64,000 nt of DNA. Origin: Ipomoea triloba. Taxonomy: Eukaryota > Streptophyta > Magnoliopsida > Solanales > Convolvulaceae. A program made the translations under genes and the position numbers. This document shows, piece by piece, positions 47,091 to 58,604 of this stretch; within the stretch, counting starts at the first letter, position 1, and each line of letters starts with the position of its first letter. The DNA lies in the NCBI RefSeq assembly GCF_003576645.1, contig NC_044917.1, forward strand, positions 14,385,077 to 14,449,076, read 5' to 3'. The notes below the pieces were generated by a model. It searched no databases and was not told the DNA's origin. It worked only from the letters and a program-made list of their open reading frames with translations.

Positions 47091-48363
47091 GGCTGCTGCG
47101 ATATGAGAGTGGCTTAGTTTCTTGGAATGGGAATGAATGAATATAATGAAGCAGATTGAAGCTAATAGGCAGAATTTATGTAGTTTCGAAACACTCGTGA
47201 GAACCACATGCGTGCTTTATTGTGTTATTGATGTGTTCTGACCTATACATACACACCTCTCCACATACAACAAACATGCCTGCGTTGCACCTTTAAAAGC
47301 GACGACTCCACTTAATTGAGTATTAATTTTAATATAGTAGAGGCCAATAAAAGAAGTTATATTTAATTCATTAGGTAATTAAGTGCGTGTAGGTAAAGTG
47401 ACAAGTCTAACAATTGGTGACTAGGAAATTGTTGGGCTGATGAAAGGTCAAGTCAAACACCTTACTTCTAGAAAATGTGAAAGCTGTATAAAAGAAAATA
47501 AAATTGAGTCTTTGCTATGAGCTATAGCTCACGAGATCAAATTCCACCAAAAGTAAAAACTGTGACTAGAGGGTGAGGGGTGACGGGTGAGGGGGGGGGG
47601 GGGGGACGGGGACGGGGAAGGGATTTTTGGGCAGAGGGTGATAAAGGTCCGAGTCCAGTAACTAGTGACTAAGATTATTGGGTAAATGCCAGTGAAGGGC
47701 TATGTCCAGTACACGGGTCTCTAAAAAATGTGATGTCAGTATATAAGAAAATAAAATTACACCTTTATTGTGAGTGATATCTTTTGACGTAGTGATAAGC
47801 GTTTGATTCTAACAGTATTATAAAAAAAAATTTAATTAGTTTCGTTAGAAGTCATTTCTTAGCAGCTGAATTTGGAATGCTCATTCCATTTGAACTGACA
47901 AATATAATTGTACCTCCACAGAGTTGCTACAATTCATTCCTACAAATTAAAAGATTGTTACCTATCTTTACCATATAAAGTAAAAGTATGATATTACTTG
48001 CACCAATTAAAGTAGTGTTACCTATCTTTACTATATAAAGTAAAAGTATGATATTACTTGCACCTAATCTGATCTGTTAAACAAAATATGTAGCATCTTA
48101 TATAGTTCCATCTTATCATCAACTCATAACAAAATCAATTAATTGAATTGGTATTTAGTTAAAGAAAATAATCAAGAAGAAGATTAGACACCCATAATGA
48201 TGTTTGGCGGAGGCCAAGAGTCAAGTCTTGCACCCTGTGTCTCGAAAATGTAATAACGGTATATAATGAATTTCTTGGTGAGCTATAGCTTTTGGCATCG
48301 GTTAATTCTAGCAAGTGGTATCAGTTCGAGTCTTTGTAAGAGCACTTAAGAATTGCTGGGAGG
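47091..48363. other. SOFL upstream region with dispersed repeats
   Basis: 47091-47340 is the likely 5' leader and promoter. Further out, three diverged copies of one repeat (around 47430-47540, 47690-47815 and 48205-48345) share 'gtatataagaaaataaaatt' and 'tgagctatagctttt' motifs. A run of 15 G lies at 47591-47605 within a G-rich tract. Confidence 0.5.
47946..48063 (+). repeat. Tandem duplication of a 59-bp unit
   Basis: Two copies with the core gttacctatctttac followed by atataaagtaaaagtatgat, differing at a few positions. Confidence 0.85.
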
Positions 48364-48373
48364 GAGAAAATAT

Positions 48374-48710
48374 GAGTTAATACCTTCTAGGATCCTTTGA
48401 ATATAGTGATTTTGTTACATTCTTACACTTTCAAATTCAGCATCTGTGGTCCTTCGAATTTCAAATTGTTACCGTTCATGGTACAAGTTAATCATCTATG
48501 GTCATTTAACTATCAAATTTTAACCACAGATGGTCCTTTCAGGAGGACTACAACAGGTTAAATTTTGAAAGTTGAAGCACTATGAATGGTTAACTTGGAC
48601 TATAAATGATAACAATTTAAAACTAGAAGGATCATTGATGATCAATTTAAAAATTCAAGACTAAACATAATAAAATTATTATACTCAGAGGACCCAGATA
48701 ATATTAACTC
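48374..48710. mobile_element. Mutator-type MITE, 337 bp
   Basis: Ends gagttaatacc and (complement) gagttaatatt, flanked by gagaaaatat (48364-48373) and gagaaaagat (48711-48720), a 10-bp duplication with one mismatch. The interior is largely inverted-repeat 'ggtcctt... aaggacc' text. Same family style as 9021-9361. Confidence 0.75.
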
Positions 48711-48720
48711 GAGAAAAGAT

Positions 48721-50880
48721 ATTGCAGTATGCTGCATTTTATTTAAGCAAGAATGAATTATTAAGAAAAAAAAAAGGCTGGTTTAAAAAAAAAAAAAAAA
48801 AGGCTCAAATCTTTATGGAATAGCTGGATAAAATTTTACCACCTGGATGAGTACACAGCCATAATTTCCCTGACTTTACATCACCAGAGGGACAGCTAGA
48901 AGCTGTCAAAGATGACAGAGAAACCTGTCTTACAAAAGGCATAACCCCCCAACCATCCCCCCATCCTCAACCATTCAAACCAGAAGTCCCTCGAATAAAT
49001 ATGGGAGGACAAGATTGGGGTTGCTGTCATCACTTAGCCCACTGGGGTTTCAACAAGATATATACAAATCTTTACTTCTCTGTAACATGTGATTAATGTT
49101 AAGGAGCTGCCATGAATGCAAAATGCAGAGATGCAATGAGGTGCTGCTCAGCCTATATGTGCTACACTGCTAAGAATATAAATATAATTGTAGGGGGAAA
49201 TGTAATTTTAGTCTATCAATTATTCATTATTAGTGGTTTTAGTCCTTAACATTTTATATAGCCTGACACTTTTATTTCTCTATATTCATTTGCGCTTATG
49301 GTAATGAAAATTTCAAAATTTTATGAGTGTTCAATATTCATGTTAGAAAAAAATTGAAGTTAATAATTCACACTATTTGTATTCATTCTCATTTTAAAAG
49401 TTAACCATCAAATGTCATATGTAACTATTAATGTGATTATTGTACCATTCATTCGCGACTTATATGAATCACATTAATAACAATTCAAATTCTATATTTC
49501 TTCATATTCATTTGCACTATACTCCTATAGTCATGAAAAAGAATGGAAGTTAAATCACACCATTTGCTTTAAATCTTATAAAATATTTCCCAATTCTTAA
49601 ATCTTCTAAGAATTTTGTTGTTCTCATAAAATCTTTATTGCTAATAAGATCTTCTTGAAATTTAGATAAATTTGAGCTAACAATTAAAAAATATATATAT
49701 TTTCATAGCTTCTCTTCGTGATTCTATTAATTGCATGCTCTACTTGTTTCTTTTAACAATTAAATTCTATTCAAATTATATACTTAATACATGGTATTTT
49801 AGTACCTTTTAATTTCTTCTTTTAAAAAAAAAAATTATAATAATATTTAGTCTCAATATTTCATTTGTAAAATAAAAAACATGAGTTTAACAAGGGTCGT
49901 ATAGGAAAAATAAGAATAATGTGCCATGAAATATCAAAACTAATTAACAATGTTATAAATGAAAGAAAAAAAGATAATACAATTTTAAAATGTCCATGTA
50001 TAAAGTAAAATATTAAAATAGTTTAATAGTTTTGATGTTTCAATAATTAAAAATGCAACTTAATTGTTTGAAGAGTTAGGAGTATATATTACAACCGTAA
50101 AACGTTAGGTATTAAAACTGCTTGCAAGAAACAATTAAGGGGCTAAAATTACATCTTTCCCTTGTATTTTTATGTTTGTACATGTCATCCTAATTACTGC
50201 TAATGGTTGTTTGGTGTGTCCTGTCAAAAGATATTTATTATGATCACAGTAAATATTCATAACGATTATTGAATAAGTGAATAAGTAATTGTAATGTAAC
50301 ATTATTTATGAGTAGATGTTAGTAGAATATCACAGTACTTTTGAATATAATATGTGTTAAAATAATCTGATCTACCAAAATTGGTATAAATAGATATATA
50401 TATGTATGTATATTTTAGTAATTGATATAGATGTAACCCCTTATTTTTAATGAGGTTGGAAAGGGACCTCTTCACTGCCCTCAGGGCTCAGCTCATTTAA
50501 TTTTGGCCCTACTTCATTTTCTTGTCTTGTCAAAGTAAAACAAAAGGTTAAGATTAAATACTAAGTTCAGCTTTTCTGCTGTGAGAAATTGAAGATAGGC
50601 CTACTGGAGTTGTCTTCTAGTCTTCTCACTCAGTAAATTCTCTGTGCTTTTAGGAAGGGGATCAAGCATGCATGTAAGTAGGCTTTTAGCTTAGGTCTCC
50701 ACCTCATTACCTCTTTTCCAAAATGGAAAAAAACAACAAAAAGGTATTGTATCCTCCTAATGTCTTCTACATGACCAAGCTTGCATACAACTTTTACTTT
50801 TATGTTACAACTAATTAATAGCCTCGAGAAGATTTAACAACTGTACACTACACTTGAAGAACCCTGCACGTGAAACTTGG
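48721..50880. other. Intergenic; no gene recognised
   Basis: 48830-49160 is less AT-rich and could be a transcribed non-coding region or gene remnant, but no open frame or domain supports a call. 49200-50440 is AT-rich. Confidence 0.4.
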
Positions 50881-50887
50881 ACTCTTA

Positions 50888-51226
50888 AAGCATCCTCATC
50901 ACCATGAAATTTTACATGGTTTTTGAAGTGCCACTAAGAGAGAGGAGGGAAAGAGAAGAAGAAAAAAGACAAAAAAAATAGAGGTCTGACGCTAAAAAAA
51001 AACACACCAACAGATGCGCACGTGCCCAGCTGGGCGCCTGCGTCTCTAGCACATGAAGCCAGACCGAATGCTTTGTTTTCCTTTCTCAATCAATGGATCT
51101 CACAGAAGTCTTGCATTTGCAGGAGTAAAAATCAACAAAAAATCTCATCCCCCATCAACAAAAAAACCAATCTATTTTCTTTGTACTATTCCAAAAACCA
51201 TTAAAAGTCTATTGGTGATGATGCTC
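50888..51226. mobile_element. Tourist-like MITE, 339 bp
   Basis: Left end AAGCATCCTCATCACC and right end GGTGATGATGCTC are inverted repeats with a 3-base length difference, flanked by TTA on both sides (50885-50887 and 51227-51229), the PIF/Harbinger-type duplication. The centre contains a GC-rich hairpin (51013-51047). Confidence 0.65.
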
Positions 51227-51235
51227 TTAAAACAG

Positions 51236-51390
51236 GGTATTTGATTGGAATGAGGAAATTAGAGAAGAAAGAAATTGTAATTTTGTGGAAAAAGAATAAG
51301 TTGGAAATTCAAATTACATTGTTTGATAGGTAAGAATAGAATGGTAGGGAATTGGAAGGGAAGAAGTGAATACAGATTAAAATGCTCTTG

Positions 51391-51428
<38 letters not shown>

Positions 51429-51571
51429 GGCAAAATAGTAATTTCATTAGTGAATTACAATTTCACAATCGGTGGAATTGCAATTCCTTGGAAGAACCAT
51501 AGGAATTGCAATTCCATGGTTGGAGGGAATTGCAATTCCAAGAAATTACAATTATGTCCAACGAAATCATG
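51236..51571. mobile_element. MITE-like element with repeated 'gaattgcaattcc' palindromes
   Basis: Left gggtatttgattggaatgag and right (complement) gatttcgttggacataattg are weak inverted ends. The interior has a (TAA)n run at 51393-51428 and several copies of the palindrome gaattgcaattc. It lies ten bases from the MITE at 50888-51226. Confidence 0.45.
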
Positions 51572-52689
51572 GAGTATCAGGCCGATTAATAAGTGATATG
51601 ATTGACATGAATTAGTCAGTTCTTAATTTATTTATGGTTGATTGTGGGTTTGATAAATCGCTGACCTGTCTATATATAGTATTAAACTCGATGTAGTGAT
51701 CGAAACACTTGATTGTGATCCGGGTAAGAGTTTGGATTTACAAATTTTGGCAAGTTAATTAACAATAAAAACTAATGAGTGTGCATTCTATTGTGTTGTT
51801 AGTTGTTGCTCATGTTACGTGGGGAAGGCTTAGGTTCTTGGCTTTAGTGATGGGCAGTCCTTTGTTGACAAAAAAGTGAAGGAGCAAAATAGACTTATTA
51901 AGAGCTTGAAAACCAGGTGGGAGATGGGGCATCCTTTGCTCCTAAACCCCTTTTTAGTTGTTCCTCACTTGTTATCCCTTGGCGTGGTTTATTATAAGGC
52001 AATGGTAGACAAATGAGGCCCCATTATATTATATTATTCTTGTTGCTTATTCTTTTGGGAGAAGATATCTTGACTTGCCTTTGTCTTGGGCTCCATGTGG
52101 GGAAATTCTGCCCTTCTGTCACCGACAATCTCACATAAAATGTGTCCAATATATTTAGCATACACCTATAGTACAATACAATCCCTACATCTTAAAAAAA
52201 AATGTGTTCCTCATAATAATATATAGTAACGCTCATTTTATTTTACTATATCACCACAATATTCATAACTTTTTTTGAGTGGTTAAGAAAACTCAGAATC
52301 ATTATTCAAGATTGTATACTGATACACTCTAATTTCAATAAATGTAACTTGTCAGTCTACATATTTAATGAACATATAATAAAGCTACATTGTGCTTTCT
52401 ACGTTTAAATGTACAATATACTAATTTAACTATATTACTATAAAGTAATATATATTTTAACAAGAATAAACCAACTACTAAATAAAAAGAAAATAATATT
52501 TTTTTATCCTTATGTGTATTTTTTTTTAAAAAAAAATTGTGTCTTAAATATTTCCATAAGTATTATTGGCTCTTCAATTTTTGATAAGGCAATGATTTTT
52601 ATCCCACTTTTCACTAGGTGGTGATTATGAATCATTGATTTGTTAACAAAGATTTTAATGGTTCATATATAACTGAAAATTATAATTTG
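51572..52689. other. Intergenic; nothing recognised
   Basis: No coding sequence. A possible unannotated transcript cannot be excluded (51780-52090 is less AT-rich). Confidence 0.4.
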
Positions 52690-53058
52690 GAATAAAAGTC
52701 AAATAGACCACTTAACAACACACAAAAATGTAATTTGACAATTCAACTAAGAAAACTACAATTAAATCCCTAAAAAAACTAAGTTCATGCAATCAAACAA
52801 AAATGACAAGTTGTACTCCTCGTCTAATTAAGTTTACATGAATTTTTAAATTTTTATTTTAATTTTCGATTTCTTTGTCTTCCTATAGGAGACAGACAAT
52901 TTTCTTCGTTTTTTGGCCTAGTCGTCTCCAACTCGAAGATGAAGTAATGTTCTTCATCCTTAGGAGACAAAGATACATTCTTCGTCTTTGACAGAGGAAA
53001 TCTTTTTAAACATTAATTTCTTTAACTTTTTGATAAAAAAGAGATTATCCAGATCAGC

Positions 53059-53148
<90 letters not shown>

Positions 53149-53300
53149 GGGGAGTGTGTTTGTTTGTTTTTTTTTTTTTACCCGTATGACATGTCGTCAT
53201 TTGGTTAGATTGCATGAATCTTCCTTACTAAATGACTTAATTGTAACTTTTAAAGTTAGATGGCTCAGTTGTATTTTTGCGTGTAGTTGAATAGTGTGTT
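52690..53300. mobile_element. TIR-bearing element split by a (TA)n(TG)n microsatellite
   Basis: The left part (aaatagaccacttaac ... acacaaaaatg ... catgcaatcaaac) is the imperfect complement of the right part (gattgcatgaatc ... tttttgcgtgtag ... gtgtgttctac). The arms are about 110-120 bases long. (TA)n at 53065-53126 runs into (TG)n at 53127-53147. Mutator-type MITE is likely; no target duplication was identified. Confidence 0.5.
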
Positions 53301-54425
53301 CTACTCCTATTCTTTATAGTTTTATCCCTATATTAATTGATAGACTCCATACATGCAATGTAAAGATAGATGGTGATCGACTCTAATACTCTCCTTTGAT
53401 GATGGACAAAAACGCTACCTTATAAAACAGTGAAGGGTTAATAATACTTGCTTCAATAACTAATTAATGAACAAAAAATATTATTTTTCCTAAATAAATT
53501 ATGGGTGTAATATTAGAAGGGTGTATCATGAATGAGAGAATTCTGTTCCTAAAAAGGTTGAATTCCATTTAAAAAAAAAAAAAAAAGGTTGAATTCCCAA
53601 CCCCAAAGGTCTCCACACCTCGGTTTGACAATTTAAACATATGCAGGATGTAAATCATGATAACTATGCTAAAATAAGAGATTAGATCTTTATTTACTAC
53701 GCATAAAGAACTCATCACTTTGAAAGATTGCTCACGTACTATCGGTGAGGCTTCGATAGAGAATTTTGCCCCCATGTGTTGGAAGTTAGAACGAAATGTT
53801 TGTTTTTGCAAAGAGAATATAATTTGGTATTGGTAATAGGACAAAATGACAAATATCCCAATGCTGGAATGAAATTTTTTTTAATTAATTAATCCTATCC
53901 CAGAGCCAGTTGTTCACTTTTTGCCTGTGCATTTATGTGTGGTGCAGAGTATGGAAGAATAGGATAATGCTGCAAATGCATTCAAGTCAAACTCATAGAT
54001 ATTATAAATCTTGGTCGTTCACGCTTTGCTTCATTTACATCCTACAACTGGATCTTCCATGCATTTTCCCCTTTTGCTTTCTGTCAACAATCAAATTAAA
54101 CATAAATTACACTATTATAAAGACTAATACAGTAATACTATTTTTTAAAAAAATAAATTAGCTAGGTTTTTCACTTTCGATATATTATATCTTGAAATAC
54201 TACGTTGTTGCTGAAATTAAAACAAATTTTAAGCGAGACATCTAATCAACAAGATCAATGTCTCGCGACAAGACTAAAGACTTGTACTACTTTTCCTTCT
54301 TGATTTCATCCGCTTACATCAATGTTCAATTGGTTCTTTTTACATCTAATTAATTAATAATTAATAGATTTCCTTTTAAGGTCATATGAGGTATGATAAT
54401 TCACGGTAGCCAATGAATAAATAAA
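53301..54425. other. Intergenic; nothing recognised
   Basis: A short open frame at 53910-54161 lacks recognisable features. No repeats of note. Confidence 0.4.
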
Positions 54426-54999
54426 TGTTGCTCCAAAAAGGGTGATTGAGTGGGTGTAATATTGATAGTGTAAATATTTACGGGTATTCGTATTTGACTA
54501 TGAATTGTAGTTTGAGATATAGTTGCTCGGGAAATCGAGACCAATGGTCGAAATAAAGTTTCCGAGCTTATGAGTATTCTAGAGAATTGGGAAAAATCCT
54601 TGTACAAGCGTTTGGCGTGGTATTTATAGGAGATTTGAGAGGGACACATGCGAGGGGCCAGGATGTACACCACTTGTTATTCATGCACTGGGCAGACCGA
54701 GGGTCCAAGGTGAGGCATCCACGTGTGGTGGGACACTTGATTAGCCAATAGCTATCATGCTTGGATCAAGTGTTATTGTTAGTATATGTCTTTAATTTAA
54801 GTGCTATCTCTGGGGCTTAGGACCGAGGTCAATCACCTAGGTCGGGACCAAGTACAAAAAGATAAGAACAGAAGCTTCTTTAGCCAAGGAGGAAAATAAT
54901 CTTTGAGTTGGGCCGATCAATGCTCTTTCGGGATTGGGAAAGAATCCTCACTGCGTGGGGAGATGGACCCGATCAGAAGTTTAGTACGCACAGTGTGAC
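54426..54999 (-). mobile_element. Solo-LTR-like segment
   Basis: The segment starts tgttgctcc and ends gtgtgaca (TG...CA). On the minus strand it contains a TATA box (ctataaatacc, about 54628-54640) in a GC-richer setting, as expected for the promoter part of an LTR. No primer-binding site, coding region or convincing target duplication was found, so this is tentative. Confidence 0.4.
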
Positions 55000-55271
55000 A
55001 TACCGAGGTATATTCTCTATCAAATATGATTCTTATACATGAAAGCCACAAATCCAACTCCTGCTAATATCATCTTAGTTGAGACCGTCATACAAGATTT
55101 TCCTAATGTGATTTACCTCTATGTATGTACTCTATAGTTTGCACGTAAGAGTTAGATTTAATCAGTGACACATAAAAAAATGTTATTGTTGTGTTAAAAT
55201 GTGAACATTATGACTTATGAGGTAACACCATGAGGGAATAACATTATTTTAAAGTAAAATTGGTAAAATTG

Positions 55272-55305
<34 letters not shown>

Positions 55306-55712
55306 CGTACCATAACTAGCTTTTTTGAAGAACTTTTAATTATTGAAAAAGTTTTTTGGTGGTTTGACTAAATTTAAAAATTAATTTAAATATATATAGT
55401 AAATAACTTTTTGAATTTACTTTTTTATTTACCTAAAAACCTACTTCATAAGTTTTCAAAAAGCCAAACCCACCCAATTATTCTCCACTTTCATGTAAAG
55501 GAAACTTTTACCTTGGTCAGTGATTTTTGCTAGATGCAGTTTGTGCGTGTTGTGAACTTGTGCATTCTATGTTACATGTGATATCTCTTTTCTGTTTTTT
55601 TAACAGACACACATATGTATGGATGTGTTCAAATGAGATCAACACTCTTAAAAAGTGATAATTGATTACAGTAATCAATCAAGGTTGATCAATGATTGGT
55701 GATTTTAGATCC
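55000..55712. other. Intergenic; (TA)n at 55277-55300
   Basis: No coding sequence or structured repeat beyond the short microsatellite. Confidence 0.4.
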
Positions 55713-56861
55713 AAAAAAAAAAAAAAAGATCAATTTTATAATTATTACAAATTTAAAAGTATGCAATATTTATAAAACTAACATTGTCCCTTATTTTTAA
55801 ACAACTCGATCTCAACCATTGATCTATCTAATTAAATAGATAGATCAAATCAATCTTCACTTTTTATCTCGGAGTCAATTCTTACCTTAACCATTTCCTG
55901 TATGTGTATTTGTGTGTGAGATTGAGAAAAAGACAATGTGAATAGTTACGTAAAACATAGAATAAATCTAGATTGTTCACCATAAAATATATAATAGATG
56001 AATGAGATCTACATTTAAATAAAAAAAAATTAGTGTTATTTTGATAAACATGTAGAGCTTTTAATTACATTATTTATGAGAAAAAAAATATCGTTTTACA
56101 AAAAATAACACTGTTTAGAAACTATATCATTTTGGGAAAAAATCATATCACTTAAAAGAAAGCTTGTATTATTTACTGATAACCAAGTATGTATTGTTTT
56201 GGAAAAAATATGCATAATTTTTTACATGCATTGTTTTAAACTAAAAATGCACGGTACACACATGGATTGCTTCCATTCAAATAATTTGGTTTAAATGAGA
56301 ATGAAAATCTACATACACATAATTTTGAATAAATAGTTAAATACACATAGTTTAGGATTAATCTGCATCTTTTATTTACTAAAAGATTGATGAAGTAGTT
56401 TTTGTGGGTGAGTGGTTATGTGAGAGAATATTTTCACACTGGATCGTTCTCAAGGACTGCCAATAAGAGTTGAGTGTTTTGCTTCTCAAGCACAAAGGCA
56501 ATAACCAGTGGCGGATCCAGAAAATTCTTTCAGTGGGGGCGAAACATTAATAGAAAAGAGATAGTTAAAAATAAATTAAAACACTTAAGAAATACTTAGT
56601 ATAATCATAAATATTGTTAAATATAGACGAAAAATAAAATATATGAAAACTTTATAAAAATATTCATAATAAAATATGAAACATAATTAATTTGATAAAG
56701 TAATTCAAATAGAAAACACATTATAAATTTTTTATATATATAATAAAAATTCAAAAAGTTTTGTTGAAAGAATAAGGAATTGAACCCCTAATCTTTATTT
56801 TAGGACAAACACATCTACCAACTAGTCAACCTAATCTCTTGCTTATTTTTATCTATTTTTA

Positions 56862-56928
<67 letters not shown>
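55713..56928 (+). repeat. First copy of a 1.2-kb duplicated block before an N gap
   Basis: Starts in a poly-A run and ends in (TA)n at 56928, followed by 116 N (56929-57044). The same text restarts at 57045 with an offset of 1331 bases and no visible difference. Confidence 0.95.
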
Positions 56929-57044
56929 NNNNNNNNNNNNNNNNNNNNNNNNNNNNNNNNNNNNNNNNNNNNNNNNNNNNNNNNNNNNNNNNNNNNNNNN
57001 NNNNNNNNNNNNNNNNNNNNNNNNNNNNNNNNNNNNNNNNNNNN
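56929..57044. other. Assembly gap (116 N)
   Basis: Unknown bases directly after a (TA)n tract. Confidence 1.
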
Positions 57045-58192
57045 AAAAAAAAAAAAAAGATCAATTTTATAATTATTACAAATTTAAAAGTATGCAATAT
57101 TTATAAAACTAACATTGTCCCTTATTTTTAAACAACTCGATCTCAACCATTGATCTATCTAATTAAATAGATAGATCAAATCAATCTTCACTTTTTATCT
57201 CGGAGTCAATTCTTACCTTAACCATTTCCTGTATGTGTATTTGTGTGTGAGATTGAGAAAAAGACAATGTGAATAGTTACGTAAAACATAGAATAAATCT
57301 AGATTGTTCACCATAAAATATATAATAGATGAATGAGATCTACATTTAAATAAAAAAAAATTAGTGTTATTTTGATAAACATGTAGAGCTTTTAATTACA
57401 TTATTTATGAGAAAAAAAATATCGTTTTACAAAAAATAACACTGTTTAGAAACTATATCATTTTGGGAAAAAATCATATCACTTAAAAGAAAGCTTGTAT
57501 TATTTACTGATAACCAAGTATGTATTGTTTTGGAAAAAATATGCATAATTTTTTACATGCATTGTTTTAAACTAAAAATGCACGGTACACACATGGATTG
57601 CTTCCATTCAAATAATTTGGTTTAAATGAGAATGAAAATCTACATACACATAATTTTGAATAAATAGTTAAATACACATAGTTTAGGATTAATCTGCATC
57701 TTTTATTTACTAAAAGATTGATGAAGTAGTTTTTGTGGGTGAGTGGTTATGTGAGAGAATATTTTCACACTGGATCGTTCTCAAGGACTGCCAATAAGAG
57801 TTGAGTGTTTTGCTTCTCAAGCACAAAGGCAATAACCAGTGGCGGATCCAGAAAATTCTTTCAGTGGGGGCGAAACATTAATAGAAAAGAGATAGTTAAA
57901 AATAAATTAAAACACTTAAGAAATACTTAGTATAATCATAAATATTGTTAAATATAGACGAAAAATAAAATATATGAAAACTTTATAAAAATATTCATAA
58001 TAAAATATGAAACATAATTAATTTGATAAAGTAATTCAAATAGAAAACACATTATAAATTTTTTATATATATAATAAAAATTCAAAAAGTTTTGTTGAAA
58101 GAATAAGGAATTGAACCCCTAATCTTTATTTTAGGACAAACACATCTACCAACTAGTCAACCTAATCTCTTGCTTATTTTTATCTATTTTTA

Positions 58193-58259
<67 letters not shown>
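57045..58259 (+). repeat. Second copy of the 1.2-kb duplicated block
   Basis: Repeats 55713-56928 and then continues into unique sequence. It includes the left end of the hAT-like element (57837), which is therefore present twice (also at 56506). Confidence 0.95.
58107..58160 (-). other. tRNA-like A/B-box module inside the hAT-like element
   Basis: On the minus strand TTGACTAGTTGGTAGATG (58160-58143, A-box-like) is followed by GGTTCAATTCC (58117-58107), which fits the B-box consensus GGTTCRANTCC. No acceptor stem is recognisable. A repeat of it occurs at 56776-56829 in the duplicated block. Confidence 0.55.
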
Positions 58260-58383
58260 GCCATAAAAAGTGCAATAAAACAAAGCCATGTGTCAACAAG
58301 TTTCGAACCCAATATATATCAAGCCATAAAAAGTGCAATAAAACAAAGCCATGTGTCAACAAGTTTCAAACCAACGTCCTTCA
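58258..58383 (+). repeat. Tandem duplication, 63-bp unit
   Basis: aagccataaaaagtgcaata followed by aaacaaagccatgtgtcaac occurs at 58258 and again at 58321. It lies inside the hAT-like element after the (TA)n tract. Confidence 0.85.
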
Positions 58384-58604
58384 GTTGAATGATACACGCA
58401 TTAACCACCTAGTCTAATGAATCCATTGTTTTTTTTTTGAATCTAATGAATCCATTGTTAATAGCATCTGTTTTTAAGTATTTATACTTATATATGTACT
58501 ATATATACATATATACATACAAAGACATATATGGGGTAGGGGGTGGGGTGAGTGGGGGCAGGTGCCCCCACTGCCCCCATGCTGGATCCGCCACTAGCAA
58601 TAAC

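Larger units (their letters stand above)
57837..58596. mobile_element. Non-autonomous hAT-like element, 760 bp, 8-bp TSD
   Basis: Starts CAGTGGCGGATCCAG and ends CTGGATCCGCCACTA, 14 of 15 positions inverted-identical. Direct repeats gcaataac flank it (57829-57836 and 58597-58604; also 56498-56505 in the duplicated block). It shares the stretch aattcaaatagaaaacacat and the gggg/cccc-rich right end with the element at 2847-4294. It sits in a gypsy-type LTR remnant. Confidence 0.8.

Noticed and set aside
58107..58160. Functional tRNA gene
   Set aside because: A and B boxes are present but no acceptor or anticodon stem can be folded, and the sequence is part of a transposon family.
55713..58259. 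Biological segmental duplication
   Set aside because: Copies show no visible difference and are separated by N at a (TA)n end; an assembly artefact is the simpler explanation.
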